Part shown: positions 1-13,288 of the stretch, one piece after another
How positions within the stretch are numbered: the stretch's first letter is position 1
How the letters are laid out: every line of letters begins with the position of its first letter
Assembly (NCBI GenBank): GCA_964036045.1
Contig: CAXIWF010000526.1
Span: forward strand, 1 to 64,000
From: Eutreptiella sp. 'Long Island Sound 2002'
Taxonomy: Eukaryota > Euglenozoa > Euglenophyceae > Eutreptiales > Eutreptiaceae
Direction of reading: 5' to 3'
Length of the DNA stretch: 64,000 nt
Notes under the pieces: generated by a model
Database searches by the model: none
Told to the model about the DNA's origin: nothing
Seen by the model: only the letters and a program-made list of their open reading frames with translations
Position numbers and translations under genes: made by a program

Positions 1-1077
1 CCGAGAATTTCCGAGAATTTTCCGAGAATTTTCCGAGAAGTTTCCGAGAATTTTCCGAGAATTTTCCGAGAATTTTCCGAGAATTTTCCGAGAATTTTCT
101 GAGAATTTTCCGAGAATTTTCCGAGAATTTTCCGAGAATTTTCCGAGAATTTTCCGAGAATTTTCCGAAAATTTTCCGAGAATTTTCCGAGAATTTTCCG
201 AGAATTTTCCGAGAAATTTCCGAGAATTTTCCGAGAATTTTCCGAGAATTTTCCGAGAATTTTCCGAGAATTTTCCGAGAATTTTCCGAGAATTTTCCGA
301 GAATTTTCCGAGAATTTTCCGAGAATTTTCTGAGAATTTTCCGAGAATTTTCCGAGAATTTTCCGAGAATTTTCCGAGAATTTTCCGAGAATTTTCCGTC
401 AATTTTCCGAGAATTTTCCGAGAATTTTCCGAAAATTTTCCGAGAATTCTCCGAGAATTTTCCGAGAATTTTCCGAGAATTTTCCGAGAATTTTCCGAGA
501 ATTTTCCGAGAATTTTCCGAGAATTTTCCGAGAATTTTCCGAGAATTTTCCGAGAATTTTCCGAGAATTTTCCGAGAATTTTCCGAGAATTTCCCGAGAA
601 TTTTCCGAGAATTTTCCGAGAATTTTCCGGGAATTTTCCGAGAATTTTCCGAGAATTTTCCGAGAATTTCCTGAGAATTTTCCGAGAATTTTCCGAGAAT
701 TTTCCGAGAATTTTCCGAGAATTTTCCGAGAATTTTCCGAGAATTTTCCGAGAATTTTCCGAGAATTTTCCGAGAATTTTCCGAGAATTTTCCGAGAATT
801 TTCCGAGAATTTTCCGAGAATTTTCCGAGAATTTTCTGAGAATTTTCCGAGAATTTTCCGACAATTTTCCGAGAATTTTCCGAGAATTTTCCGAGAATTT
901 TCCGAGAATTTTCCGAAAATTTTCCGAGAATTTTCCGAGAATTTTCCGAGAATTTTCCGAGAATTTTCCGAGAATTTTCCGAGAATTTTCCGAGAATTTT
1001 CCGAGAATTTTCCGAGAATTTTCTGAGAATTTTCCGAGAATTTTCCGAGAATTTTCCGAGAATTTTCCGAGAATTTT

Positions 1078-1125
1078 CTGGCGATTTTCCGAGAATTTTC
1101 CGAGAATTTACCGAGAATTTCCGAG
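1078..1125 (+). repeat. C landmark, copy 1
   Basis: CTGGCGATTTT followed 30 bp later by TTACCGAG and a 10-bp unit (AATTTCCGAG). It begins the C-J path. Confidence 0.8.
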
Positions 1126-2579
1126 AATTTTCCGAGAATTTTCGGAGAATTTTTCGACCAATTTTCCGAGAATTTTCCGAGAATTTTCCGAGAATTTTCC
1201 GAGAATTTTCCGGGAATTTTCGGAGAATTTTCTGAGAATTTTCCGAGAATTTTCCGAGAATTTTCCGAGAATTTTCCGAGAATTTTCCGAGAATTTTCCG
1301 AGAATTTTCTGAGAATTTTCCAAGAATTTTCCGAGATTTTTCCGAGAATTTTCCGAGAATTTTCCGAGAATTTTCCGAGAATTTTCCGAGAATTTTCCGA
1401 GAATTTTCTGAGAATTCTCCGAGAATTTTCCGAGAATTTTCCGAGAATTTTCCGAGAATTTTCTGGCAATTTTCCGAGAATTTTCCGAGAATTTTCCGAG
1501 AATTTCCGAGAATTTTCCGAGAATTTTCGGAGAATTTTTCGAGAATTTTCCGAGAATTTTCCGAGAATTTTCCGAGAATTTTCCGAGAATTTTCCGGGAA
1601 TTTTCGGAGAATTTTCTGAGAATTTTCCGAGAATTTTCCGAGAATTTTCCGAGAATTTTCCGACAATTTTCCGAGAATTTTCCGAGAATTTTCTGAGAAT
1701 TTTCCAAGAATTTTCCGAGATTTTTCCGAGAATTTTCCGAGAATTTTCCGAGAATTTTCCGAGAATTTTCCGAGAATTTTCCGAGAGTTTTCCGAGAATT
1801 TTCCGAGAATTTTCCGAGAATTTTCCGAGAATTTTCCGAGAATTTTCCGAGAATTTTCCGACAATTTTCCGAGAATTTTCCGAGAATTTTCCGACAATTT
1901 GCCGAGAATTTTCCGAGAATTTTCCGAGAATTTTCCGAGAATTTTCCGAGAATTTTCCGAGAATTTTCTGAGAATTTTCCGAGAATTTTCCGGGAATTTT
2001 CCGAGAATTTTCCGAGAATTTTCCGAGAATTTTCCGAGAATTTTCCAAGAATTTTCCGAGAATTTTCCGAGAATTGTCGGAGAATTTTCCGAGAATTTTC
2101 CGAGAATTTTCCGAGAATTTTCCGAGAATTTTCCGAAAATTTTCTGAGAATTTTCCCAGAATTTTCCGAGAATTTTCCGAGATTTTTCCGAGAAGTTTCC
2201 GAGAATTTTCCGATACTTTTCCGAGAATTTTCCGAGAATTTTCCGAGAATTTTCCGAGAATTTTCTGAGAATTTTCCGAGAATATTCCGAGAATTTTCCG
2301 AGAATTTTCTGAGAATTTTCCGAGAATTTTCGGAGAATTTTTCGAGAATTTTCCGAGAATTTTCCGTCAATTTTCCGAGAATTTTCCGAGAATTTTCCGA
2401 GAATTTTCCGAGAATTTTCCGAGAATTTTCCGAGAATTTTCCGAGAATTTTCCGAGAATTTTCCGAGAATTTTCCGAGAATTTTCTGAGAATTTTCCGAG
2501 AATTTTCCGAGAATTTTCCGAGAATTTTCCGAGAATTTTCCGAGAATTTTCCGAGAATTTTCCGAGAATTTTCTGAGAA

Positions 2580-2632
2580 TTTCCTGAGAAGTTTCCGAGA
2601 ATTTTCCGAGAATTTTCCGAGAAATTTGCGAG
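2580..2632 (+). repeat. J landmark, T-type, copy 1
   Basis: TTTCCTGAGAAGTTTCC, then 46 bp from its start to TTG, ending AAATTTGCGAG. It follows C by 1,518 bp (TTACC to TTG). Confidence 0.8.
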
Positions 2633-3845
2633 AATTTTCTGAGAATTTTCCGAGAGTTTTCCGAGAATTTTCCGAGAATTTTCCGAGAATTTTCCGAGAA
2701 TTTTCCGAGAATTTTCCGACAATTTTCCGAGAATTTTCCGAGAATTTTCCGAGAATTTTCCGAGAATTTTCCGAGAATTTTCCGAGAATTTTCTGAGAAT
2801 TTTCCGAGAATTTTCCGGGAATTTTCCGAGAATTTTCCGAGAATTTTCCGAGAATTTTCCGAGAATTTTCCAAGAATTTTCCGAGAATTTTCCGAGAATT
2901 TTCGGAGAATTTTCCGAGAATTTTCCGAGAATTTTCCGAGAATTTTCCGAGAATTTTCCGAAAATTTTCTGAGAATTTTCCCAGAATTTTCCGAGAATTT
3001 TCCGAGATTTTTCCGAGAAGTTTCCGAGAATTTTCCGATAATTTTCCGAGAATTTTCCGAGAATTTTCCGAGAATTTTCCGAGAATTTTCTGAGAATTTT
3101 CCGAGAATATTCCGAGAATTTTCCGAGAATTTTCTGAGAATTTTCCGAGAATTTTTGGAGAATTTTTCGAGAATTTTCCGAGAATTTTCCGTCAATTTTC
3201 CGAGAATTTTCCGAGAATTTTCCGAGAATTTTCCGAGAATTTTCCGGGAATTTTCCGAGAATTTCCGAGAATTTGCCGAGAATTTTCTGGGAATTTTCCG
3301 AGAATTTTCCAAGAATTTTCCGAGAATTTTCCGAGAATTTTCCGAGAATTTTCCGTCAATTTTCCGAGAATTTTCCGAGAATTTTCCGAGATTTTCCGAG
3401 AATTTTCCGAGAATTTTCCGAGAATTTTCCGAGAATTTTCTGAGAATTTTCCGAGAATTTTCCGAGAATTTTCTGAGAATTTTCCGAGAATTTTCCGAGA
3501 ATTTTCCGAGAATTTTCCAAGAATTTTCCGAGAATTTTCCGAGAATTTTCCGAGAATTTTCCGAGAATTTTCCGAGAATTTTCCGAGAATTTTCCGAGAA
3601 TTTTCTGAGAATTTTCCGAGAATTTTCCGAGAATTTTCCGAGAATTTTCTGAGAATTTTCCCAGAATTTTCCGAGAATTTTCCGAGAATTTTCCGAGAAT
3701 TTTCCGAGAATTTTCCGAGAATTTTCCGAGAATTTTCCGAGAATTTTCCGGGAATTTTCCGAGAATTTTCCGAGAATTTTCCGAGAATTTTCCGAGAATT
3801 TTCCGAGAATTTTCCGAGAATTTTCTGAGAATTTTCCGAGAATTT

Positions 3846-3940
3846 TAAGGGGAATTTTCCGAGAATTTTCCGAGAATTTTCCGAGAATTTTACGAGAATT
3901 TTCCGAGAATTTTCCGTCATTTTTCCGAGAACTTTCCAAG
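3846..3940 (+). repeat. T landmark, copy 1
   Basis: A 95-bp set of variants in fixed order: TAAGGGG, TTTTACGAG, GTCAT (71 bp from TAAGGGG to TCA) and GAACTTTCCAAG. It lies 1,220 bp after the J reference base and 634 bp before Q. It contains the only GGGG run adjoining TTTTAA that I see in the unit set. Confidence 0.85.
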
Positions 3941-5649
3941 AATTTTCCGAGAATTTTCCGAGAATTTTCCGAGAATTTTTCGAGAATTTTCCGAGAATCT
4001 TCCGAGAATTTTCCGAGAATTTTCTGAGAATTTTCCCAGAATTTTCCGAGATTTTTCCGAGATTTTTCCGAGAAGTTTCCGAGAATTTTCCGATAATTTT
4101 CCGAGAATTTTCCGATAATTCCGAGAATTTTCCGAGAATTTTCCGAGAATTTTCCGAGAGTTTTCCGTCAATTTTCCGAGAATTTTCCGAGAATTTTCCG
4201 AGAATTTTCCGAGAATTTTCCGAGAATTTTCCGAGAATTTTCCGAGAATTTTCGGAGAATTTTTCGAGAATTTTCCGAGAATTTTCCAAGAATTTTCCGA
4301 GAATTTTCCGAGAATTTTCCGAGAATTTTCCGAGAATTTTCGGGGAATTTTCCGAGAATTTTCCGAGAATTTTCCGAGAATTTTCCGAGAATTTTCCGAG
4401 AATTTTCCGAGAATTTTCTGAGAATTTTCCGAGAATTTTCCGAGAATTTTCCGAGAATTTTCCGAGAATTTTCCGAGAATTGTCTGAGAATTTTCTGAGA
4501 ATTTTCCGAGAATTTTCCGAGAATTTTCCGAGAATTTTCCGAGAATTTTCCGAGAATTTTCCGAGAATTTTCCGAGAATTTTTCGGAAATTTTTCCGAGA
4601 ATTTTCCGAGAATTTTCCGAGAATTTTCCGAGAATTTTCCGAGAATTTTCCGAGAATTTTCCGAGAATTTTCCGAGAATTTTCCGAGAATTTTCTGAGAA
4701 TTTTCCCAGAATTTTCCGAGATTTTTCCGAGATTTTTCCGAGAAGTTTCCGAGAATTTTCCGATAATTTTCCGAGAATTTTCCGAGAATTTTCCGAGAAT
4801 TTTCCGAGAATTTTCCGAGAATTTTCCGAGAGTTTTCCGTCAATTTTCCGAGAATTTTCCGAGAATTTTCCGAGAATTTTCGGAGAATTTTCCGAGAATT
4901 TTTCGAGAATTTTCCGAGAATTTTCGGAAAATTTTTCGAGAATTTTCCGAGAATTTTCCGAGAATTTTCCGAGAATTTTCCGAGAATTTTCCGAGAATTT
5001 TCCGAGAATTTTCGGAAAATTTTCCGAGAATTTTCCGAGAATTTTCCGAGAATTTTCCGGGAATTTTCCGAGAATTTTCCGAGAATTTTCCGAGAATTTT
5101 CCGAGAATTTTCCGAGAATTTTCCGTCAATTTTCCGAGAATTTTCCGAGAATTTTCCGAGAATTTTCCGAGAATTTTCCGAGAATTTTCCGAGAATTTTC
5201 CGAGAATTTTCCGAGAATTTTCCGAGAATTTTCTGAGAATTTTCCGAGAATTTTCTGAGAATTTTCCGAGAATTTTCCGAGAATTTTCTGAGAATTTTCC
5301 GAGAATTTTCCGAGAATTTTCCGAGAATTTTCCAAGAATTTTCCGAGAATTTTCCGAGAATTTTCCGAGAATTTTCCGAGAATTTTCCGAGAATTTTCCG
5401 AGAATTTTCTGAGAATTTTCCGAGAATTTTCCGAGAATTTTCCGAGAATTTTCTGAGAATTTTCCCAGAATTTTCCGAGAATTTTCCGAGAATTTTCCGA
5501 GAATTTTCCGAGAATTTTCCGAGAATTTTCCGAGAATTTTCCGAGAATTTTCCGGGAATTTTCCGAGAATTTTCCGAGAATTTTCCGAGAATTTTCCGAG
5601 AATTTTCCGAGAATTTTCCGAGAATTTTCTGAGAATTTTCCGAGAATTT

Positions 5650-5744
5650 TAAGGGGAATTTTCCGAGAATTTTCCGAGAATTTTCCGAGAATTTTACGAG
5701 AATTTTCCGAGAATTTTCCGTCATTTTTCCGAGAACTTTCCAAG
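5650..5744 (+). repeat. T landmark, copy 2
   Basis: Same four variants and same internal spacing. It is 1,804 bp after copy 1 and 623 bp before Q 6,273. It has no J of its own, so it belongs to the tandem T-Q duplication. Confidence 0.85.
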
Positions 5745-7711
5745 AATTTTCCGAGAATTTTCCGAGAATTTTCCGAGAATTTTTCGAGAATTTTCCGAGA
5801 ATCTTCCGAGAATTTTCCGAGAATTTTCTGAGAATTTTCCCAGAATTTTCCGAGATTTTTCCGAGATTTTTCCGAGAAGTTTCCGAGAATTTTCCGATAA
5901 TTTTCCGAGAATTTTCCGATAATTCCGAGAATTTTCCGAGAATTTTCCGAGAATTTTCCGAGAGTTTTCCGTCAATTTTCCGAGAATTTTCCGAGAATTT
6001 TCCGAGAATTTTCCGAGAATTTTCCGAGAATTTTCCGAGAATTTTCCGAGAATTTTCGGAGAATTTTTCGAGAATTTTCCGAGAATTTTCCAAGAATTTT
6101 CCGAGAATTTTCCGAGAATTTTCCGAGAATTTTCCGAGAATTTTCAGGGAATTTTCCGAGAATTTTCCGAGAATTTTCCGAGAATTTTCCGAGAATTTTC
6201 CGAGAATTTTCTGAGAATTTTCCGAGAATTTTCCGAGAATTTTCCGAGAATTTTCCAAGAATTTTCCGAGAATTGTCTGAGAATTTTCTGAGAATTTTCC
6301 GAGAATTTTCCGAGAATTTTCCGAGAATTTTCCGAGAATTTTCCGAGAATTTTCCGAGAATTTTCCGAGAATTTTTCGGAAATTTTTCCGAGAATTTTCC
6401 GAGAATTTTCCGAGAATTTTCCGAGAATTTTCCGAGAATTTTCCGAGAATTTTCCGAGAATTTTCCGAGAATTTTCCGAGAATTTTCTGAGAATTTTCCC
6501 AGAATTTTCCGAGATTTTTCCGAGATTTTTCCGAGAAGTTTCCGAGAATTTTCCGATAATTTTCCGAGAATTTTCCGAGAATTTTCCGAGAATTTTCCGA
6601 GAATTTTCCGAGAATTTTCCGAGAATTTTCCGAGAATTTTCCGAGAGTTTTCCGTCAATTTTCCGAGAATTTTCCGAGAATTTTCCGAGAATTTTCGGAG
6701 AATTTTCCGAGAATTTTTCGAGAATTTTCCGAGAATTTTCGGAAAATTTTTCGAGAATTTTCCGAGAATTTTCCGAGAATTTTCCGAGAATTTTCCGAGA
6801 ATTTTCCGAGAATTTTCCGAGAATTTTCGGAAAATTTTCCGAGAATTTTCCGAGAATTTTCCGAGAATTTTCCGGGAATTTTCCGAGAATTTTCCGAGAA
6901 TTTTCCGAGAATTTTCCGAGAATTTTCCGAGAATTTTCCGTCAATTTTCCGAGAATTTTCCGAGAATTTTCCGAGAATTTTCCGAGAATTTTCCGAGAAT
7001 TTTCCGAGAATTTTCCGAGAATTTTCCGAGAATTTTCCGAGAATTTTCTGAGAATTTTCCGAGAATTTTCCGAGAATTTTCCGAGAATTTTCCGAGAATT
7101 TTCCGAGAATTGTCTGAGAATTTTCTGAGAATTTTCCGAGAATTTTCCGAGAATTTTCCGAGAATTTTCCGAGAATTTTCCGAGAATTTTCCGAGAATTT
7201 TCCGAGAATTTTCCGAAAATTTTCCGAGAATTTTCCGAGAATTTTCCGAGAATTTCCCGAGAATTTTCCGAGAATTTTCCGAAAATTTTCCGAGAATTTT
7301 CCGAGAATTTTCCGAGAATTTCCCGAGAATTTTCCGAGAATTTTCCGAGAATTTTCCGGGAATTTTCGGAGAATTTTCTGAGAATTTTCCGAGAATTTTC
7401 CGAGAATTTTCCGAGAATTTTCCGAGAATTTTCCGAGAATTTTCGGAGAATTTTTCGAGAATTTTCCGAGAATTTTCGGAGAATTTTCCGAGAATTTTCC
7501 GAGAATTTTCCGAGAATTTTCCGGGAATTTTCGGAGAATTTTCTGAGAATTTTCCGAGAATTTTCCGAGAATTTTCCGAGAATTTTCCGAGAATTTTCCG
7601 AGAATTTTCCGAGAATTTTCCGAGAATTTTCCGAGAATTTCCCGACAATTTTCCGAGAATTTTCCGAGAATTTTCCGAGAATTTTCCGAGAATTTTCCGA
7701 GAATTTTCCGA

Positions 7712-7743
7712 GAATTATCCGAGAATTATCCGAGAATTTCCGA
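7712..7743 (+). repeat. K landmark, copy 1
   Basis: Two consecutive GAATTATCCGA units and a 10-bp GAATTTCCGA unit. The two TpA steps are absent from the consensus. It lies 193 bp after the second B unit. Confidence 0.8.
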
Positions 7744-8828
7744 GAATTTTCCGAGAATTTTCCGAGAATTTTCCGAGAATTTTCCGAGAATTTTCCGAGA
7801 ATTTTCCGAGAATTTTCCGAGAATTTTCTGAGAATTTTCCGAGAATTTTCCGAGAATTTTCCGAGAATTTTCCGAGAATTTTCCGAGAATTTTCCGAAAA
7901 TTTTCCGAGAATTTTCCGAGAATTTTCCGAGAATTTTCCGAGAATTTTCCGAGAAATTTCCGAGAATTTTCCGAGAATTTTCCGAGAATTTTCCGAGAAT
8001 TTTCCGAGAATTTTCCGAGAATTTTCCGAGAATTTTCCGAGAATTTTCCGAGAATTTTCCGAGAATTTTCCGAGAATTTTCTGAGAATTTTCCGAGAATT
8101 TTCCGAGAATTTTCCGAGAATTTTCCGAGAATTTTCCGAGAATTTTCCGTCAATTTTCCGAGAATTTTCCGAGAATTTTCCGAAAATTTTCCGAGAATTT
8201 TCCGAGAATTTTCCGAGAATTTTCCGAGAATTTTCCGAGAATTTTCCGAGAATTTTCCGAGAATTTTCCGAGAATTTTCCGAGAATTTTCCGAGAATTTT
8301 CCGAGAATTTTCCGAGAATTTTCCGAGAATTTTCCGAGAATTTCCCGAGAATTTTCCGAGAATTTTCCGAGAATTTTCCGAGAATTTTCCGAGAATTTTC
8401 CGAGAATTTTCCGAGAATTTCCTGAGAATTTTCCGAGAATTTTCCGAGAATTTTCCGAGAAATTTCCGAGAATTTTCCGAGAATTTTCCGAGAATTTTCC
8501 GAGAATTTTCCGAGAATTTTCCGAGAATTTTCCGAGAATTTTCCGAGAATTTTCCGAGAATTTTCCGAGAATTTTCCGAGAATTTTCCGAGAATTTTCTG
8601 AGAATTTTCCGAGAATTTTCCGAGAATTTTCCGAGAATTTTCCGAGAATTTTCCGAGAATTTTCCGAGAATTTTCCGAAAATTTTCCGAGAATTTTCCGA
8701 GAATTTTCCGAGAATTTTCCGAGAATTTTCCGAGAATTTTCCGAGAATTTTCCGAGAATTTTCCGAGAATTTTCTGAGAATTTTCCGAGAATTTTCCGAG
8801 AATTTTCCGAGAATTTTCCGAGAATTTT

Positions 8829-8876
8829 CTGGCGATTTTCCGAGAATTTTCCGAGAATTTACCGAGAATTTCCGAG
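8829..8876 (+). repeat. C landmark, copy 2
   Basis: Same pair of variants, but this copy leads to K at 9,426 instead of J. Confidence 0.8.
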
Positions 8877-9425
8877 AATTTTCCGAGAATTTTCGGAGAA
8901 TTTTTCGAGAATTTTCCGAGAATTTTCCGAGAATTTTCCGAGAATTTTCCGAGAATTTTCCGAGAATTTTCCGGGAATTTTCCGAGAATTTTCTGAGAAT
9001 TTTCCGAGAATTTTCCGAGAATTTTCCGAGAATTTTCCGAGAATTTTCCGAGAATTTTCCGAGAATTTTCCGAGAATTTTCTGAGAATTTTCCGAGAATT
9101 TTCCGAGAATTTTCCGAGAATTTTCGGAGAATTTTTCGAGAGTTTTCCGAGAATTTTCCGTCAATTTTCCGAGAATTTTCCGAGAATTTTCCGAGAATTT
9201 TCCGAGAATGTTCCGAGAATTTTCCGAGAATTTTCCGAGAATTTTCCGAGAATTTTGCAAGAATTTTCCGAGAATTTTCCGAGAATTTTCCGAGAATTTT
9301 CCGAGAATTTTCCGAGAATTTTCCCAGAATTTTCCGAGAATTTTCCGAGAATTTCCCGACAATTTTCCGAGAATTTTCCGAGAATTTTCCGAGAATTTTC
9401 CGAGAATTTTCCGAGAATTTTCCGA

Positions 9426-9457
9426 GAATTATCCGAGAATTATCCGAGAATTTCCGA
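9426..9457 (+). repeat. K landmark, copy 2
   Basis: Same three-unit signature; followed by C. Confidence 0.8.
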
Positions 9458-10509
9458 GAATTTTCCGAGAATTTTCCGAGAATTTTCCGAGAATTTTCCG
9501 AGAATTTTCCGAGAATTTTCCGAGAATTTTCCGAGAATTTTCCGAGAATTTTCCGAGAATTTTCCGAGAATTTTCCGAGAATTTTCCGAGAATTTTCCGA
9601 GAATTTTCCGAAAATTTTCCGAGAATTTTCCGAGAATTTTCCGAGAATTTTCCGAGAATTTTCCGAGAAATTTCCGAGAATTTTCCGAGAATTTTCCGAG
9701 AATTTTCCGAGAATTTTCCGAGAATTTTCCGAGAATTTTCCGAGAATTTTCCGAGAATTTTCCGAGAATTTTCTGAGAATTTTCCGAGAATTTTCCGAGA
9801 ATTTTCCGAGAATTTTCCGAGAATTTTCCGAGAATTTTCCGTCAATTTTCCGAGAATTTTCCGAGAATTTTCCGAAAATTTTCCGAGAATTTTCCGAGAA
9901 TTTTCCGAGAATTTTCCGAGAATTTTCCGAGAATTTTCCGAGAATTTTCCGAGAATTTTCCGAGAATTTTCCGAGAATTTTCCGAGAATTTTCCGAGAAT
10001 TTTCCGAGAATTTTCCGAGAATTTTCCGAGAATTTCCCGAGAATTTTCCGAGAATTTTCCGAGAATTTTCCGAGAATTTTCCGAGAATTTTCCGAGAATT
10101 TTCCGAGAATTTCCTGAGAATTTTCCGAGAATTTTCCGAGAATTTTCCGAGAAATTTCCGAGAATTTTCCGAGAATTTTCCGAGAATTTTCCGAGAATTT
10201 TCCGAGAATTTTCCGAGAATTTTCCGAGAATTTTCCGAGAATTTTCCGAGAATTTTCCGAGAATTTTCCGAGAATTTTCTGAGAATTTTCCGAGAATTTT
10301 CCGACAATTTTCCGAGAATTTTCCGAGAATTTTCCGAGAATTTTCCGAGAATTTTCCGAAAATTTTCCGAGAATTTTCCGAGAATTTTCCGAGAATTTTC
10401 CGAGAATTTTCCGAGAATTTTCCGAGAATTTTCCGAGAATTTTCCGAGAATTTTCTGAGAATTTTCCGAGAATTTTCCGAGAATTTTCCGAGAATTTTCC
10501 GAGAATTTT

Positions 10510-10557
10510 CTGGCGATTTTCCGAGAATTTTCCGAGAATTTACCGAGAATTTCCGAG
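10510..10557 (+). repeat. C landmark, copy 3
   Basis: Same pair of variants; 9,432 bp from copy 1 and shares the downstream GACCA variant found nowhere else. Confidence 0.8.
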
Positions 10558-12022
10558 AATTTTCCGAGAATTTTCGGAGAATTTTTCGACCAATTTTCCG
10601 AGAATTTTCCGAGAATTTTCCGAGAATTTTCCGAGAATTTTCCGGGAATTTTCGGAGAATTTTCTGAGAATTTTCCGAGAATTTTCCGAGAATTTTCCGA
10701 GAATTTTCCGAGAATTTTCCGAGAATTTTCCGAGAATTTTCTGAGAATTTTCCAAGAATTTTCCGAGATTTTTCCGAGAATTTTCCGAGAATTTTCCGAG
10801 AATTTTCCGAGAATTTTCCGAGAATTTTCCGAGAATTTTCTGAGAATTTTCCGAGAATTTTCCGAGAATTTTCCGAGAATTTTCCGAGAATTTTCTGGCA
10901 ATTTTCCGAGAATTTTCCGAGAATTTTCCGAGAATTTCCGAGAATTTTCCGAGAATTTTCGGAGAATTTTTCGAGAATTTTCCGAGAATTTTCCGAGAAT
11001 TTTCCGAGAATTTTCCGAGAATTTTCCGGGAATTTTCGGAGAATTTTCTGAGAATTTTCCGAGAATTTTCCGAGAATTTTCCGAGAATTTTCCGACAATT
11101 TTCCGAGAATTTTCCGAGAATTTTCTGAGAATTTTCCAAGAATTTTCCGAGATTTTTCCGAGAATTTTCCGAGAATTTTCCGAGAATTTTCCGAGAATTT
11201 TCCGAGAATTTTCCGAGAGTTTTCCGAGAATTTTCCGAGAATTTTCCGAGAATTTTCCGAGAATTTTCCGAGAATTTTCCGAGAATTTTCCGACAATTTT
11301 CCGAGAATTTTCCGAGAATTTTCCGACAATTTGCCGAGAATTTTCCGAGAATTTTCCGAGAATTTTCCGAGAATTTTCCGAGAATTTTCCGAGAATTTTC
11401 TGAGAATTTTCCGAGAATTTTCCGGGAATTTTCCGAGAATTTTCCGAGAATTTTCCGAGAATTTTCCGAGAATTTTCCAAGAATTTTCCGAGAATTTTCC
11501 GAGAATTGTCGGAGAATTTTCCGAGAATTTTCCGAGAATTTTCCGAGAATTTTCCGAGAATTTTCCGAAAATTTTCTGAGAATTTTCCCAGAATTTTCCG
11601 AGAATTTTCCGAGATTTTTCCGAGAAGTTTCCGAGAATTTTCCGATACTTTTCCGAGAATTTTCCGAGAATTTTCCGAGAATTTTCCGAGAATTTTCTGA
11701 GAATTTTCCGAGAATATTCCGAGAATTTTCCGAGAATTTTCTGAGAATTTTCCGAGAATTTTCGGAGAATTTTTCGAGAATTTTCCGAGAATTTTCCGTC
11801 AATTTTCCGAGAATTTTCCGAGAATTTTCCGAGAATTTTCCGAGAATTTTCCGAGAATTTTCCGAGAATTTTCCGAGAATTTTCCGAGAATTTTCCGAGA
11901 ATTTTCCGAGAATTTTCCGAGAATTTTCTGAGAATTTTCCGAGAATTTTCCGAGAATTTTCCGAGAATTTTCCGAGAATTTTCCGAGAATTTTCCGAGAA
12001 TTTTCCGAGAATTTTCTGAGAA

Positions 12023-12075
12023 TTTCCTGAGAAGTTTCCGAGAATTTTCCGAGAATTTTCCGAGAAATTTGCGAG
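12023..12075 (+). repeat. J landmark, T-type, copy 2
   Basis: AAGTTTCC and AAATTTGCGAG form, 1,529 bp after C at 10,540. Confidence 0.8.
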
Positions 12076-13288
12076 AATTTTCTGAGAATTTTCCGAGAGT
12101 TTTCCGAGAATTTTCCGAGAATTTTCCGAGAATTTTCCGAGAATTTTCCGAGAATTTTCCGAGAATTTTCCGACAATTTTCCGAGAATTTTCCGAGAATT
12201 TTCCGAGAATTTTCCGAGAATTTTCCGAGAATTTTCCGAGAATTTTCTGAGAATTTTCCGAGAATTTTCCGGGAATTTTCCGAGAATTTTCCGAGAATTT
12301 TCCGAGAATTTTCCGAGAATTTTCCAAGAATTTTCCGAGAATTTTCCGAGAATTTTCGGAGAATTTTCCGAGAATTTTCCGAGAATTTTCCGAGAATTTT
12401 CCGAGAATTTTCCGAAAATTTTCTGAGAATTTTCCCAGAATTTTCCGAGAATTTTCCGAGATTTTTCCGAGAAGTTTCCGAGAATTTTCCGATAATTTTC
12501 CGAGAATTTTCCGAGAATTTTCCGAGAATTTTCCGAGAATTTTCTGAGAATTTTCCGAGAATATTCCGAGAATTTTCCGAGAATTTTCTGAGAATTTTCC
12601 GAGAATTTTCGGAGAATTTTTCGAGAATTTTCCGAGAATTTTCCGTCAATTTTCCGAGAATTTTCCGAGAATTTTCCGAGAATTTTCCGAGAATTTTCCG
12701 GGAATTTTCCGAGAATTTCCGAGAATTTGCCGAGAATTTTCTGGGAATTTTCCGAGAATTTTCCAAGAATTTTCCGAGAATTTTCCGAGAATTTTCCGAG
12801 AATTTTCCGTCAATTTTCCGAGAATTTTCCGAGAATTTTCCGAGATTTTCCGAGAATTTTCCGAGAATTTTCCGAGAATTTTCCGAGAATTTTCTGAGAA
12901 TTTTCCGAGAATTTTCCGAGAATTTTCTGAGAATTTTCCGAGAATTTTCCGAGAATTTTCCGAGAATTTTCCAAGAATTTTCCGAGAATTTTCCGAGAAT
13001 TTTCCGAGAATTTTCCGAGAATTTTCCGAGAATTTTCCGAGAATTTTCTGAGAATTTTCCGAGAATTTTCCGAGAATTTTCCGAGAATTTTCTGAGAATT
13101 TTCCCAGAATTTTCCGAGAATTTTCCGAGAATTTTCCGAGAATTTTCCGAGAATTTTCCGAGAATTTTCCGAGAATTTTCCGAGAATTTTCCGGGAATTT
13201 TCCGAGAATTTTCCGAGAATTTTCCGAGAATTTTCCGAGAATTTTCCGAGAATTTTCCGAGAATTTTCTGAGAATTTTCCGAGAATTT

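Larger units (their letters stand above)
1..7711 (+). repeat. Higher-order block 1: C-J-T-Q-T-Q-Q-B
   Basis: Landmarks are C 1,078, J 2,580, T 3,846, Q 4,480, T 5,650, Q 6,273, Q 7,110 and B at 7,356 and 7,521. Positions 1-5,400 match 9,440-14,850 at an offset of 9,432-9,443 bp. For example, the rare TTCGACCA variant occurs only at about 1,153 and 10,585, T at 3,846 pairs with 13,289 and Q at 4,480 with 13,923. The T-Q part is tandemly duplicated: T 3,846 to 5,650 is 1,804 bp and Q 4,480 to 6,273 is 1,793 bp. The two B units are 165 bp apart, the unexpanded state. The left end is cut by the window, so a preceding K is not seen. Confidence 0.8.
7712..9425 (+). repeat. Higher-order block 2: short K-C unit lacking J, T, Q and B
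   Basis: This segment opens with K at 7,712, carries C at 8,829 and meets another K at 9,426, so the K-to-K distance is only about 1.71 kb. The K-to-C spacing (1,145 bp between reference bases) resembles the 1,112 and 1,134 bp in the following two blocks. The sequence leaves the usual C-to-J path soon after C and returns to K. This is the pattern left by unequal exchange between two K-C regions, which is my inference. A rare + strand ATG occurs here at 9,208 (GAATGTTCC unit). Confidence 0.7.

Noticed and set aside
3846-3860. NF-kappaB-like site in GGGGAATTTTCC at the T landmark and GGGAATTTTCC in CCGGG units
   Set aside because: The spacing is one base too long for the usual 10-bp site and the match arises from a one-base change of the satellite unit; too weak to call.
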